Shown here: one piece after another, positions 17,593 to 26,608 of the stretch
How positions within the stretch are numbered: the stretch's first letter is position 1
Layout of the letters: every line of letters starts with the position of its first letter
NCBI GenBank assembly: GCA_964412815.1
Contig: CAYPQF010000042.1
Span: 16,204-80,203, forward strand
Direction of reading: 5' to 3'
Origin: JAOAFZ01 sp964412815
Lineage (GTDB): Bacteria > Patescibacteriota > Microgenomatia > UBA1406 > GWC2-37-13
Length of the DNA stretch: 64,000 nt
Notes under the pieces: generated by a model
Seen by the model: only the letters and a program-made list of their open reading frames with translations
Database searches by the model: none
What the model was told of the DNA's origin: nothing
Program-made: the position numbers and the translations under genes

Positions 17593-18264
17593 TTATGGCA
17601 TCCTCCCGTGATCCCGGAAGCTGTACCACTTGCCTTTGGTAATAATGATATGGTCAAGCACCTCGATTCCCATCAGTTTTCCGGCTTCCGTCATCCGTTT
17701 TGTTACCGCAATATCCGCATCCGAGGGTTCCGCTTCTCCCGATGGATGATTATGTGCCAGAATAATACCGGCTGCCAGTGTCCGTACCGCCGGTTCAAAT
17801 ACCTCCCGGGGATGTACCAGACTTGCGTTCAGTGTTCCGATCGAGATAATCTCTTTTAAGATAACCTGGTTGCGGGTATTAACATACAACACCATAAAAT
17901 GTTCCTTCTTTTTGTCCCGGATTTCCGAAAACAATGGAAGCGCATCTGCGGGCGTTTCAATCACCGGGATTGTTTTGTCTATGGTCTCTCCCAGCCTTTT
18001 CCCCAACTCCATCGCCGCCAGGATGACGCATGCCTTTGATTGATCGATACCAGGGACTGCCCGCAACTGGCTGACGGTGGCAGATGCCAGCCGGGTAAGC
18101 GGATACTGACGAAGGAGATCTTCTGCCACTTGTAACACATGTTTTCCTTTGATTCCCGTTCGCAGGAGAATCGCCAGCAACTCTCTGGTATGAAGTGTTT
18201 CCTGACCTTTCGCAATAAGCTTTTCCCGTGGTCTATCAACTGCCGGTATCATGTGTATATTCAT
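17593..18264 (-). CDS. radC: RadC family JAB/MPN protein
   Basis: 223 residues. An N-terminal helix-hairpin-helix-like part (ELLAILLRTGIKGKHVLQVA, LRAVPGIDQSKACVILAAME) precedes the JAB1/MPN metalloprotease-like fold with the signature LAHNHPSGEAEPSDADIAVT. The family was once linked to DNA repair, but its function is not settled. A TATTGT box six bases before the ATG suggests a leaderless mRNA. It is divergent from the 18338 gene. Confidence 0.93.
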   Translation of the reverse strand: MNIHMIPAVDRPREKLIAKGQETLHTRELLAILLRTGIKGKHVLQVAEDLLRQYPLTRLASATVSQLRAVPGIDQSKACVILAAMELGKRLGETIDKTIPVIETPADALPLFSEIRDKKKEHFMVLYVNTRNQVILKEIISIGTLNASLVHPREVFEPAVRTLAAGIILAHNHPSGEAEPSDADIAVTKRMTEAGKLMGIEVLDHIIITKGKWYSFRDHGRMP

Positions 18265-18337
18265 AGTTATACAATAATATCATATTTATATGCTAATTGT
18301 TGGCAAAACGGTGCTAATCCGGTGTACAATAATAACT

Positions 18338-18823
18338 ATGATGTTCTACGAAGTGTTTGCTGAGCAAATCAGGCTTAACATGAATGGGATGACTGTTCTG
18401 TTTGTCTGGGCAGTCTTGAATATAGTTGTTGGACTAGCCGCATACTTCAAATTTGCCCATCAGAAGAAGCTCCGGTACTTTTTCCAGATGAATATGTTCT
18501 GGAATATCATAAACCTGATTCTTGCCGCTGGAACACTCTATTATCTTTCCCGCATAGTAAGCAGCGAACTGGATCTCCAGACCATAATCTACAATGCATT
18601 CACTTTTGAGAAGCTGCTCCTACTGAACATTGGGCTCGACATCGCATACTTCGCTATCGGCAGTTACCTTATTGAGCATGGGAAACGGCTGAAAAAAGTC
18701 CGGCTGGAAGGCTACGGACAGTCATTATGGCTCCAGGGCGGTTTTCTGTTTCTTTTTGATCTGGTGCTCTATCTACTCAATAGTGTGTATACGCAGAAGT
18801 ATGCCTTTTATATTTTGTTTTAA
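18338..18823 (+). CDS. Four-helix membrane protein, unknown
   Basis: 161 residues from the first ATG of ATGATG at 18338; TACAAT (18325-18330) lies seven bases upstream, which argues against the longer upstream reading. Four membrane segments are seen (about 17-36, 47-68, 88-110, 130-152). The segment KFAHQKKLRYFFQMNMFWNIIN lies between the first two. Only two bases separate it from the next membrane gene. Not recognised. Confidence 0.7.
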   Translation: MMFYEVFAEQIRLNMNGMTVLFVWAVLNIVVGLAAYFKFAHQKKLRYFFQMNMFWNIINLILAAGTLYYLSRIVSSELDLQTIIYNAFTFEKLLLLNIGLDIAYFAIGSYLIEHGKRLKKVRLEGYGQSLWLQGGFLFLFDLVLYLLNSVYTQKYAFYILF

Positions 18824-18825
18824 GT

Positions 18826-19200
18826 ATGGAATACCGCTTTATCAGTGATGAGTTCCGCTTACTCTCGATGGATATCTTTCTGTTTTTTTTGAGTGCTTCG
18901 CTGATACTGTTTTTTACCGGATTAATTGCAATCACGCGGGGATATCACACAAAAGCAACCGTTCCCCCGCATTCGCTCTGGCATTTTGTCATCTATTATA
19001 GTTCTGTGTCATCATGGTACCTGTTTAGCTGTCTGATCTATCTGTCAACCATGAACCCGTACGAAGCCTCATTTACCGAAGCTGATGCAACAAAACTCTC
19101 TTCCAAAATTATGATTGCCGGTGCCGTTGGCCTGCTGCTGGGAATCGTATTCATGGTTACCCTCTACGTCCGCAGCAAACAACTGAAAGCAGTTGCATAA
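18826..19200 (+). CDS. Membrane protein, unknown
   Basis: 124 residues, three hydrophobic segments (about 16-38, 50-70, 92-114). It starts two bases after the preceding gene's stop and is probably translated from the same mRNA. No motif recognised; the two proteins may form a complex. Confidence 0.65.
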   Translation: MEYRFISDEFRLLSMDIFLFFLSASLILFFTGLIAITRGYHTKATVPPHSLWHFVIYYSSVSSWYLFSCLIYLSTMNPYEASFTEADATKLSSKIMIAGAVGLLLGIVFMVTLYVRSKQLKAVA

Positions 19201-19292
19201 TAACGTCCTGACAACCTTTAGCATAGTATTTAGCCCCAGTATTTGATATACTATAGGTTCGTTTACGAATACATCTAGTAAGTGAGGGAACC

Positions 19293-20423
19293 ATGGCACG
19301 GTACGGATTGTTCCTGCTCATTATTGTGGCGAGCTTGCTCGCCCCGCTGTCCAACACAGCTGCTGCCGCGCCCTCGGGCCGGCAGAGCGCGTTCGAGGTC
19401 GTGAACGGCTGGGGAAACTTCGGCTCTATGAAGACCGTCTTCGCCCCGCGCGGGCACGGCAACATCGGCGGCGTGTATACACCCGGCATCCCGATCGAGG
19501 GCCTGCAGCTGAACACCGCGCAGCGCCTGATTCGACTGCGCAACACGCTCGACATGCTCGACCGCCAGTTCCGCTCGCCCACGGACAACCAGAGCCACAT
19601 CGGCCTGCTGTTCCAGGGCGACGAGATCCTGCTGGAGGGGCGCCCGAACGGCGCCATCACCACGCGGACCGCGTCAACCATCGGGCGCCCGTGGATGGGC
19701 GAGATCAGCGGGGTCTTCTACGACCCCCGCGCCGAGGGCAGCACCACCGAGGGTGAGTTCGCGGTGCGGCTGGAGAGCGTCTACTGCGGCGACGGCCACC
19801 GGCCCTACGCCGGCTGCACCATGTACGTGGAGCTGAGCTGGGCCGAGATAGAGGCCGCCGTGATGAACGCGCGGTACTACATTAGCTCGACAGCGCACAT
19901 GCGCTACGACCCGGTCAAGAACCATAACATGCTGGTGGGCCTGGAGGAGTTCGCCGCCCGCGGCCAAAACCTGACCGGGACGTTCGAGTTCACCCGGCTG
20001 CTGGGCCTCTGGGACCAGGTCACGCTCGCCCGCTACAAGGTGTGGTGGGCGCGGGAGAACGGCGTGAATGTCCGGCGCCCCGCCAGCGGCATCTGCGCGA
20101 ACACCAGCGTGCTCGGCAACAGCCTGAACCGGATGCTGATGGCCCACGGCATCGCAGCCAAGCGCTGGAGCGAGCCGCACTGGGAGAGCCACCTCCAGTA
20201 CATGGCCAACGGGACCGACGCCCTGCTGGACGACACCTGGACCGACCTGAACTTCCGCAGCGGTATGCGGGATATCATGGACACCAGCGTCGCCACTCCC
20301 GGCAAGCTGGCCACCTACGAGCTGCCGAACGGCGTCCGGGTCGCGATCGACGCCAACCCGGTCTACTACAACACGGGCGACAGCCTGATGGTGTATGTGA
20401 TCGGCGTCCGGCTGGTGCCGTAA
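19293..20423 (+). CDS. Secreted protein with VanW-like C-terminal half
   Basis: 376 residues. An N-terminal signal peptide (MARYGLFLLIIVASLLAPLS, cleavage near AAAA at 24-27) is followed by an extracytoplasmic protein. Residues about 258-330 match the VanW pattern: SGICANTSVLGNSLNRMLMA, then GIAAKRW, HWESHLQYMANGTDALLDDT and TDLNFRSG. VanW domains occur in envelope proteins, sometimes linked to glycopeptide resistance, with no proven activity. The G+C-rich gene has a leader with a GAGGG Shine-Dalgarno and a hairpin behind it. Confidence 0.6.
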   Translation: MARYGLFLLIIVASLLAPLSNTAAAAPSGRQSAFEVVNGWGNFGSMKTVFAPRGHGNIGGVYTPGIPIEGLQLNTAQRLIRLRNTLDMLDRQFRSPTDNQSHIGLLFQGDEILLEGRPNGAITTRTASTIGRPWMGEISGVFYDPRAEGSTTEGEFAVRLESVYCGDGHRPYAGCTMYVELSWAEIEAAVMNARYYISSTAHMRYDPVKNHNMLVGLEEFAARGQNLTGTFEFTRLLGLWDQVTLARYKVWWARENGVNVRRPASGICANTSVLGNSLNRMLMAHGIAAKRWSEPHWESHLQYMANGTDALLDDTWTDLNFRSGMRDIMDTSVATPGKLATYELPNGVRVAIDANPVYYNTGDSLMVYVIGVRLVP

Positions 20424-20465
20424 CGGGAAAGAGTTTATATTCTACGGAGGATTCTACACGAAGAA

Positions 20466-20488
20466 GGGCGGGGGATTATCCCCCGCCC
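20466..20488 (+). terminator. G+C hairpin after the VanW-like gene
   Basis: Perfect 10-bp stem (GGGCGGGGGA / TCCCCCGCCC) with a three-base TTA loop, 43 bases past the stop codon. No T-run follows. Confidence 0.65.
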
Positions 20489-20521
20489 GCTTCACAATCT
20501 AAATGCTCTCAACTATTTAGA

Positions 20522-20686
20522 TTATTCTCTGGGATGATTCTTATTTTCTGTATCCTCCCAGGCATTTTGAGCTTTTTCTTTTGCATTGGCCCATGCTTCT
20601 TTTACATCGGCCTGCGCATCTTTAAGTCTTGCTTCGACGCGATCTTTCTTCGCATCCATGCGTTCTTTTGTATGTGCATCTTTCAT
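20522..20686 (-). CDS. 54-residue charged helical protein (LEA/CsbD-like)
   Basis: Begins MKDAHTKERMDAKKDRVEAR and continues with KDAQADVKEAWANAKEKAQ to a TAA at 20524-20522. The alternating Ala/Lys/Glu/Asp pattern predicts one long amphipathic helix, as in LEA-type and CsbD-like stress proteins. No Shine-Dalgarno is evident. Codon use is like the ordinary genes. It fills most of the 463-base gap between two G+C-rich genes. Confidence 0.5.
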   Translation of the reverse strand: MKDAHTKERMDAKKDRVEARLKDAQADVKEAWANAKEKAQNAWEDTENKNHPRE

Positions 20687-20859
20687 AAACGCTTAAAAAA
20701 TAGTAATACGATTAGTGTATGTTCTGCACATAAGATATTAATCAGAGCCGGATTATAAATAAGTAAGATAGAACAGTCTAAAGTAAGAATTATGAATGAT
20801 GAGATCGTTGAATCAACTTCTGTTCCCATCATAATTTTCAAAGTGAAAGTGGTTGCGGA

Positions 20860-20882
20860 GTGGGCGGCACGAGGCCGCCCAC
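20860..20882 (-). terminator. G+C hairpin after the metallopeptidase gene
   Basis: Perfect 9-bp stem GTGGGCGGC / GCCGCCCAC with a five-base loop, directly after the reverse-strand stop at 20887. Confidence 0.65.
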
Positions 20883-20886
20883 CCTG

Positions 20887-21933
20887 CTACGCATTCAGCC
20901 ACCGGTACCAGTCAGCGGCCAGCGCGTTCAGGTCCTTGCCCAGGATGCCAGGGTAATCGGCAGTGCCCGGGGCCCAGCCGGTACCCGAGTTGTACAGCTG
21001 ATCCAGCTTGTCTCTGCCGTACGTCTCCAGCAGGAACTCGATGAACGACGCCCACTGATAGTAGGACTTGTTCATCGCCGGGATGTTCCCGTACGGATTG
21101 CTGAGGTACAGCGGCTCGTTGTAGCTCGCCCGAACAAAGGACTTGAAGTTCGGATGCCCGCTGAGCCAGTAGTTCCCGGCGCCCCACGTGGCGAAGCCCT
21201 CGGCCAAGATCATGTCGGCGTTCAGATGGTTCCCGTACCGGTCGTGCGCGAGCTGATGAACCAGCTCGTGAGACATGATCAGCAGCATGCTGTTGACCGG
21301 CGTCTCGTTGCACCCGTAGGTATTGACCACCCGGTCGGCCGTGTAGGCCAGGCCGTTGAGGCCGCACCCGTCCGCCCAGCCGTAGTGTGCGGTGATGACC
21401 CCGTTGGGGGTGATCCCCGTTACCGACATGACATACTGTAACGCCTGAGCCGTCTTGGTGCGAATCTCCTCCTGCTGGCCGGTCAGCAACCCGTCGTCAA
21501 AGGTCACGTTGAGATACTGCTGGGCCGACTCCATAGATACCGCGGGCACAGTGCCGGAGCCCGCAGGCACGTTCCTATCGGCGAGCAGACCGGTCAAGTA
21601 ATCAGCTGATCCCTGTTGCTGGTACAGCTCGTCGACAAAGCTGGTGTCGACCCGTTGAGCGAGCTCGCCAAGAAACTGAAAGTCCAGTTTTGGCATGTCG
21701 GGCAGATCCGGCAATGCCGGAGTGGGCTGGCTGGCAAACAGATCACGCAGGTTCTCCGCGCTCTGCTGCCGCTCCTCGCTTGGCCAGGCGATCGCACCGA
21801 TAAAGCAACCCATTGCCAGAAAGACGAGAATGAGCAGTGCTGGTTTCGGCCAGTACGGATCTCTTCCTCTCGCCCACAGTATGGCATAGGTCGTCAGCAA
21901 CGCGCCGCCAACCAACAGTAATACCACTTGCAT
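20887..21933 (-). CDS. Membrane-anchored gluzincin-type metallopeptidase
   Basis: 348 residues. Two N-terminal membrane segments (about 3-20, 32-50) and a linker precede an extracytoplasmic peptidase domain. The zinc motif HELVHQLAHD (about 227-236) fits HExxH, and the third ligand is probably E in LAEGFATWGA, 17-20 residues on. This places it in the MA (gluzincin) clan. The substrate is unknown. The ATG at 21933 has GAGGT upstream and a TATAAT box about 40 bases away; G+C-rich class. Confidence 0.75.
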   Translation of the reverse strand: MQVVLLLVGGALLTTYAILWARGRDPYWPKPALLILVFLAMGCFIGAIAWPSEERQQSAENLRDLFASQPTPALPDLPDMPKLDFQFLGELAQRVDTSFVDELYQQQGSADYLTGLLADRNVPAGSGTVPAVSMESAQQYLNVTFDDGLLTGQQEEIRTKTAQALQYVMSVTGITPNGVITAHYGWADGCGLNGLAYTADRVVNTYGCNETPVNSMLLIMSHELVHQLAHDRYGNHLNADMILAEGFATWGAGNYWLSGHPNFKSFVRASYNEPLYLSNPYGNIPAMNKSYYQWASFIEFLLETYGRDKLDQLYNSGTGWAPGTADYPGILGKDLNALAADWYRWLNA

Positions 21934-21988
21934 AGAGACCTCATTGCTGAATGCGTCGTAAGCTGGATATATTATACTATAGTTTGAT

Positions 21989-23254
21989 CTATTTATAGTC
22001 TTCTTTTCTCAGATGCTCAAGATCTTTCAGGGAGATTGACGAATCCTCGTTTACATCAGTATTCCGATTGGTCTGCGTTTGATTACAGGTTCCGTTTCCC
22101 AACAGTTCACATCTAAAGACACGTACAAACTCCTCAAACTGAAACGGTTTACAGGAATTAAACTTTTTCCGCCACCCGGTACAGGTATCCCGGGACTGCT
22201 GATGAGCGGTAAAACCCTTCGCGGTTATCGTTCCCTGCTGCCCTTTTATCACTATATTCCGGAGCTCAGCTGTTTGATCGAACTCCAGATGGGGAGCAGC
22301 TGAGACAGTGGTATCGAGCGATGCACGCAGACCAAACAACCCTTCAATTATCACTCCGGGATAGATACCAGACCCGACCTCAGCCCAGTTATTCAGTGAA
22401 AAGTCCGGGGTACCGTTTTTTAACTCAAAATACTCATATGAAGCTTTTTGCGCGACGCCGTTGATTGTTTTGTTTCCACTGGTACCATCAGCCGCTCCAT
22501 GCCAATACGCCTGACCAAGCTGCCCCTGACGTACAACCTGGTGTAGTCCAACCTCTTTCCCTGCGCCCAACCATGCCGAGGCATCGGTGTGGAAACCGTT
22601 TTTATAAAGACCAAGCAGTGTTAATCCCGGCCAGGAGATGTATGCTCCGGTATTCTGATGATCGGCACGAATGGACTCTCCAATTCCAACATCTTTGTTA
22701 GATAGTGCACGCATCCAGGTAGGTGTCTGTAACTCCGTCTGAAAAAACCGGACCATCTCCTTTTTTTGTTCCTGTGTAAGATCGTCACCGATGGTGTTAA
22801 GAATAACGGCCAGATCGTACACGTGCCGGTTTTGCTGGAGGCCCGCAGGCGTTTTCGCATTCCAGACACCTTCTCCGGACACATATAATGTTTTTACCGC
22901 ATCCAGAATCTTTTGCGCATCTGCTTCCAGTTCCGCTGCCCGCTTTGTGTTTCCTTGAATCCGGTGCATCTGCGCCACCGTTCTATTTATCCAGACATTC
23001 GCCGCATTCAGGCTAGGCACTTTATGGGTATACCGTTTTATAACCTCCAGTAAGTTTTTATTCTCTCCATAATCAGCGAGGTTATCGCTGCTATTCCGCT
23101 GTTTCCAGTTTGTAGCGGCAGTGGTAAGATGTTCAAGCACTGTCTTTCCCTGTACGGATTTTGAGAGCCAGGCAGTATCTCCCGAATACCACGGTCCATT
23201 TCCTGTCCCGGACAAGTAGTCATATGCATAATGCTTGTTCAGGTCTATTTTCAT
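21989..23254 (-). CDS. Glycosidase-like (alpha/alpha)6 barrel, C-terminal part of a split gene
   Basis: 421 residues. Begins MKIDLNKHYAYDYLSGTGNG followed by PWYSGDTAWL, a pattern of GH63-like and debranching-type six-hairpin glycosidases. It lacks its own signal peptide, although the protein should be extracellular. The C-terminus has TDVNEDSSISLKDLEHLRK (about 399-417), an EF-hand/dockerin-like half-repeat. Its ATG overlaps the stop of the upstream part as ATGA; a -1 shift there would join the two into one protein of about 820 residues. Confidence 0.6.
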   Translation of the reverse strand: MKIDLNKHYAYDYLSGTGNGPWYSGDTAWLSKSVQGKTVLEHLTTAATNWKQRNSSDNLADYGENKNLLEVIKRYTHKVPSLNAANVWINRTVAQMHRIQGNTKRAAELEADAQKILDAVKTLYVSGEGVWNAKTPAGLQQNRHVYDLAVILNTIGDDLTQEQKKEMVRFFQTELQTPTWMRALSNKDVGIGESIRADHQNTGAYISWPGLTLLGLYKNGFHTDASAWLGAGKEVGLHQVVRQGQLGQAYWHGAADGTSGNKTINGVAQKASYEYFELKNGTPDFSLNNWAEVGSGIYPGVIIEGLFGLRASLDTTVSAAPHLEFDQTAELRNIVIKGQQGTITAKGFTAHQQSRDTCTGWRKKFNSCKPFQFEEFVRVFRCELLGNGTCNQTQTNRNTDVNEDSSISLKDLEHLRKEDYK

Positions 23255-24453
23255 AATTTCTCGATCATCTGACGGAGTACAGCCGGATCAAGCATCGCTA
23301 GAGTAGAACTGGCAAGCTGGGTGTCCCACAGATAGCTTACAGTTACGCCGGATTCTGGAAAGAGTGTTACATAGGTGGTCCCGACGATACTATCCGGATC
23401 TGCTCTTCGCATTGCAATAACCGATGCAAGTGAGACATAATAGAATTTCTCCAGATTCGGATCAGAAGTTTTGAGAACCGGAACACTTCCGCTAAAGACA
23501 TCGTTTTTAGGGGTTATGGCAGCTTTCAGAACTCTATTCCATTCAGTTTCCAGTGCTTTGGATTGCTGGGGAAACTGAGAAAGGAGACGCTGAAAGGTGA
23601 CTACTCCTGACTCCTTCTTTTGATCGAGTACATGTACCCACCGGAGTGTCATTGATTTTCCGGGCTGTAATGAGATCGGATATGTCATGGAGATATACCC
23701 TGCCTGAGGCTGTATTTGATTATTAAAACTATCATCGCTGATATCCTGCCTCCATGAATTGCTGTCGGCGTATGTGGCATAACTGGAAGGAACGGTATCA
23801 AGTCCGAGAATACTGTAGGCTGATCCGTCATCAGAAAAGATAAAGGTATTATTTTCGTAGGTTGTCGCACTTTTTTCTCCTGCACCGGGAATACCCCACT
23901 CCCAAGCCTGTTCCGGAATACGCGTGCCGGTTGGTGACGATAAAATAATATTCGTATCGGTCCAGACAGTGGTACCCGTATTGGTTATGGTCAGTTCCAG
24001 AAGCACTGCATCTGCATCAGAGGCCATGGTAAGTGTGCTTGAGAGTTCAAGATCGACAAATTTCTGGGTCCGTACCACTTTATCAAAATAGGAAGTAGTA
24101 GTAACCGGAGTAGTGTGATCTTTCAGATTTATCAGGTATCCGTTTTTTGCTTTTAGATAGAGCTCCGCATACGTTCCATTGATCAGATTATTCCCCTCCC
24201 GGTAAAACCGTGTAGTGATCGGTGGAGCGGTAAACATACGGTACCCGGTGATATTCCGATCTGCCTGAACCTGTGATCTAAAGTTGGTTACTCCGGGGAG
24301 ACTGCATAGATTTTCCGATGCCTTACACTCAATAGGGTCGGATTTTAAATACTCAGTGGTGGGAGGACTCCCGTTGAGCGATGCGTCAGTAGGTAATGCA
24401 GCTACACAAAAAACTAGTAGGAGAAATACCAGGTAGGGTAAGCGACGCATCAT
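23251..24453 (-). CDS. Secreted glycosidase-like protein, N-terminal part of a split gene
   Basis: 400 residues. Signal peptide MMRRLPYLVFLLLVFCVAAL, then a beta-sandwich supersandwich-like domain and the beginning of a catalytic barrel (PESGVTVSYLWDTQLASSTL followed by AMLDPAVLRQMIEKL). It ends abruptly at TGA inside what should be the barrel. A TACAAT box at 24464-24459 lies 5 or 8 bases before the two adjacent ATGs (24453 and 24450); the second fits the usual spacing better. Substrate unknown, presumably an alpha-glucan-like polymer. Confidence 0.6.
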   Translation of the reverse strand: MMRRLPYLVFLLLVFCVAALPTDASLNGSPPTTEYLKSDPIECKASENLCSLPGVTNFRSQVQADRNITGYRMFTAPPITTRFYREGNNLINGTYAELYLKAKNGYLINLKDHTTPVTTTSYFDKVVRTQKFVDLELSSTLTMASDADAVLLELTITNTGTTVWTDTNIILSSPTGTRIPEQAWEWGIPGAGEKSATTYENNTFIFSDDGSAYSILGLDTVPSSYATYADSNSWRQDISDDSFNNQIQPQAGYISMTYPISLQPGKSMTLRWVHVLDQKKESGVVTFQRLLSQFPQQSKALETEWNRVLKAAITPKNDVFSGSVPVLKTSDPNLEKFYYVSLASVIAMRRADPDSIVGTTYVTLFPESGVTVSYLWDTQLASSTLAMLDPAVLRQMIEKL

Positions 24454-24565
24454 ACACCATTGTAATATATCGTCATGTAAGAATGTACAGGATGAGAGAG
24501 AAGCTGGAGATGAAGAGTGTCTGTACCAGCGTTAGGAGGTCAGCAGCTTTCTAAAGCTTTACTTA

Positions 24566-24650
24566 TCGGGGCGGCGGGACTTGTTAGAAGCTCTTGTACG
24601 AGCTCCTGCGAGTACGTAAAGCTTCTTATATAGTCCTGCCATGCTTGTCG
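24566..24650. repeat. Left 85-bp direct repeat of the island
   Basis: Matches 28593-28677 at 83 of 85 positions. The first 18 bases (TCGGGGCGGCGGGACTTG) equal the 3' end of tRNA-Pro in reverse orientation. Both copies hold a 26-28-codon reverse-strand frame starting MAGLYKKLYVLAGARTRAS. The rest of the 307-base gap (24454-24760) shows no other gene. Confidence 0.85.
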
Positions 24651-24760
24651 ACTTATTTGGAAAAATTAGAACGGATTTAGAGCGTGGCCCGTGATGTCTC
24701 CGGCGTGGCGCCCCTGACCCGCCGCGCCTCTGTTATAGTTTATGCGCGCGATTATTACCC

Positions 24761-25684
24761 TTATCGATCAATCCTTACGGCAGAAAAGGTTAAAAATACC
24801 TTGTCGTTTATATCAGCAATTTCAACTACCCTTTCCAAAGGAACTGATGTTTTTCTGCGTAGTCCAGCACCGGTAATGTGAGCTTGGTTAAGGACATATC
24901 CGCCTGTCTGCAACAAATCAAGCATAGCAAGTAATGAGTTTTCAGGAAGTTCGTAGGGATCATGGTGAAATTCCATTAGGATTTGTCTTACTTGCCTCAA
25001 TTTTCCAGAATGTAACAAGTCTGTCATTGCAATAAGTTCAGATCCCTCAATGTCAACCTTAAGTAAGTCAATAGGTTCTCCTTCTTCAATTAAAGAAGAT
25101 AGAGTAATCGTAGGCACTTCAACTGTATATCTATCTTGCTCTATGATTTGGTTTCTTTCTCCTACAAAATCTTGCGTATGCCAACCTTTGCGGGGGCGAT
25201 GCAGATTTAGAGTTGTTTTTTGATTATCCTCTGCCGCTATTGCCGCATTAATCACATTAATTCCTTCAACTCCTCTTCGCGCAAGGTTATTGTTCATTAC
25301 AGTTGCAGTTGAAGGGTTAGCTTCAACAACCGTTACGTTAGCACCCGGAGCTCGTGTTTTCCAGTATAACGCAGAAAAAGCACCTGGATCTCCGCCTAAA
25401 TCTATAACTCTTGGGGTATCAGAGGACGGTTCCCATGCGCGATACTCATCGCGCACATATACCTCAGTAAATACATAACCTATCTCGATCAATCTCTGAG
25501 CGTATATCATTGACTGAGCTAGTAACCCTAAGCTCTCAGATTCTCCTAAAATCTCTGCTGCCTGTGCTCTATCTTGCTCAACTGTTTGACGTAATACCCA
25601 TGCGAACTCCCGGACTGGGTTAGATGCTCCGTCCGTTTTTCCATAATCATGTATAGCTCTACCAATTTCGCTTAAATTCGCCAT
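24761..25684 (-). CDS. FkbM family SAM-dependent methyltransferase
   Basis: 307 residues. The Rossmann methyltransferase core is VIDLGGDPGAFSALYWKTRA (about 92-111) and VTVVEANPSTATVMNNNLAR (about 116-135), with the FkbM-type PIDLLKVDIEGSELIAMTDL near 205-224. FkbM enzymes O-methylate sugars, lipids or peptides. The helical N-terminus of about 75 residues is not recognised. A TATAAT box (25698-25693) eight bases before the ATG gives it its own leaderless promoter within the island. Confidence 0.85.
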   Translation of the reverse strand: MANLSEIGRAIHDYGKTDGASNPVREFAWVLRQTVEQDRAQAAEILGESESLGLLAQSMIYAQRLIEIGYVFTEVYVRDEYRAWEPSSDTPRVIDLGGDPGAFSALYWKTRAPGANVTVVEANPSTATVMNNNLARRGVEGINVINAAIAAEDNQKTTLNLHRPRKGWHTQDFVGERNQIIEQDRYTVEVPTITLSSLIEEGEPIDLLKVDIEGSELIAMTDLLHSGKLRQVRQILMEFHHDPYELPENSLLAMLDLLQTGGYVLNQAHITGAGLRRKTSVPLERVVEIADINDKVFLTFSAVRIDR

Positions 25685-25755
25685 AATTGCCGATTATACT
25701 ATATATTTGCATTATTGCAACAATACATACTCATATAGGCCGACTTTAAACACGT

Positions 25756-26592
25756 TTATTTCAGACGTAATCTGGCGATTAGTGGAAGGTGATCTGAACC
25801 TTTTAGTTGAAGTTTTTCAAAATCTACTAAATCAAAATTCTTTATCCAGATGTAATCCAACTTTCTCCTGATATGAAGATGAAATCTCTTTATTATGAAT
25901 GTTAAGAATGCTTTTCCATAATGAATGTCTATGTCATTCAAATTAGCTGTCCACTCTGAATCTTTGGAGGCATCAAAAAATTCACTTCCAAGAACTTCAT
26001 CGTGCATCAACTTCTCTTTGCCTGTTCTCAACAAGTCGAAACTATTAAAATCGCCACATATAATTTCATGGCTGACTTCTTCAAGACTTTTTAAGTGATG
26101 CATTAAGAACAAGAGTTGTTTTTTTCTATTAGAAATACCTCCGTTGTGATCCAGATGGAGATTTACAATACGAAACTTTTCTTTGTCCAGCGAAAATTCT
26201 GCAATTACCGTTCGCCTTTGAAAAGTGGCCGTTATTCCACCGGCAAACCAAGAAAATATTTTCTCTGGCAAACTTAATGATTTTGACTTTGGAAGAAGTA
26301 ATTTTTCGTTTTTTTGTAAAGTTACTGCTTTTGAATTCCAGATAATGGAGTTTCCCATCCCAAGAAAGCTATTTTTTTCACCTAAAAAGTTGATTGATCG
26401 CCACTCTTTACCTAAAGCAGTTGTAAGTCTATTAATAATAAATTCGCTGTCCGAATAATCTATAACCTCTTGTAAACAGAATAGAGTAACTCCCTTTTCG
26501 CTCATGCGAACTATGTTCTTTATAATATTGTCAGGATGTTTGGAAAACTGAATATTGTATGTTGCTACTACAAGTTTTTTGCCACCTTTCAT
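25756..26592 (-). CDS. Endonuclease/exonuclease/phosphatase (EEP) family protein
   Basis: 278 residues, no signal peptide. All EEP active-site elements are visible in order: VATYNIQF, LFCLQEV (metal-binding Glu), VNLHLDHN, ICGDFNSFD (Asp and Asn), RRKLDYIWI and GSDHLPLIARL (closing Asp-His). The family spans DNases, phosphoinositide phosphatases and sphingomyelinases, so the substrate is open. The gene is visibly A+T-richer than its neighbours, suggesting recent transfer. A TATAAT box sits at the 3' end of the PHP gene. Confidence 0.88.
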   Translation of the reverse strand: MKGGKKLVVATYNIQFSKHPDNIIKNIVRMSEKGVTLFCLQEVIDYSDSEFIINRLTTALGKEWRSINFLGEKNSFLGMGNSIIWNSKAVTLQKNEKLLLPKSKSLSLPEKIFSWFAGGITATFQRRTVIAEFSLDKEKFRIVNLHLDHNGGISNRKKQLLFLMHHLKSLEEVSHEIICGDFNSFDLLRTGKEKLMHDEVLGSEFFDASKDSEWTANLNDIDIHYGKAFLTFIIKRFHLHIRRKLDYIWIKNFDLVDFEKLQLKGSDHLPLIARLRLK

Positions 26593-26608
26593 AATGTAAT
26601 GCTTTTCA

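Noticed and set aside
24684..24881. Forward 65-codon frame downstream of the left repeat
   Set aside because: It overlaps the well-supported fkbM gene on the other strand and has no motif or start signal.
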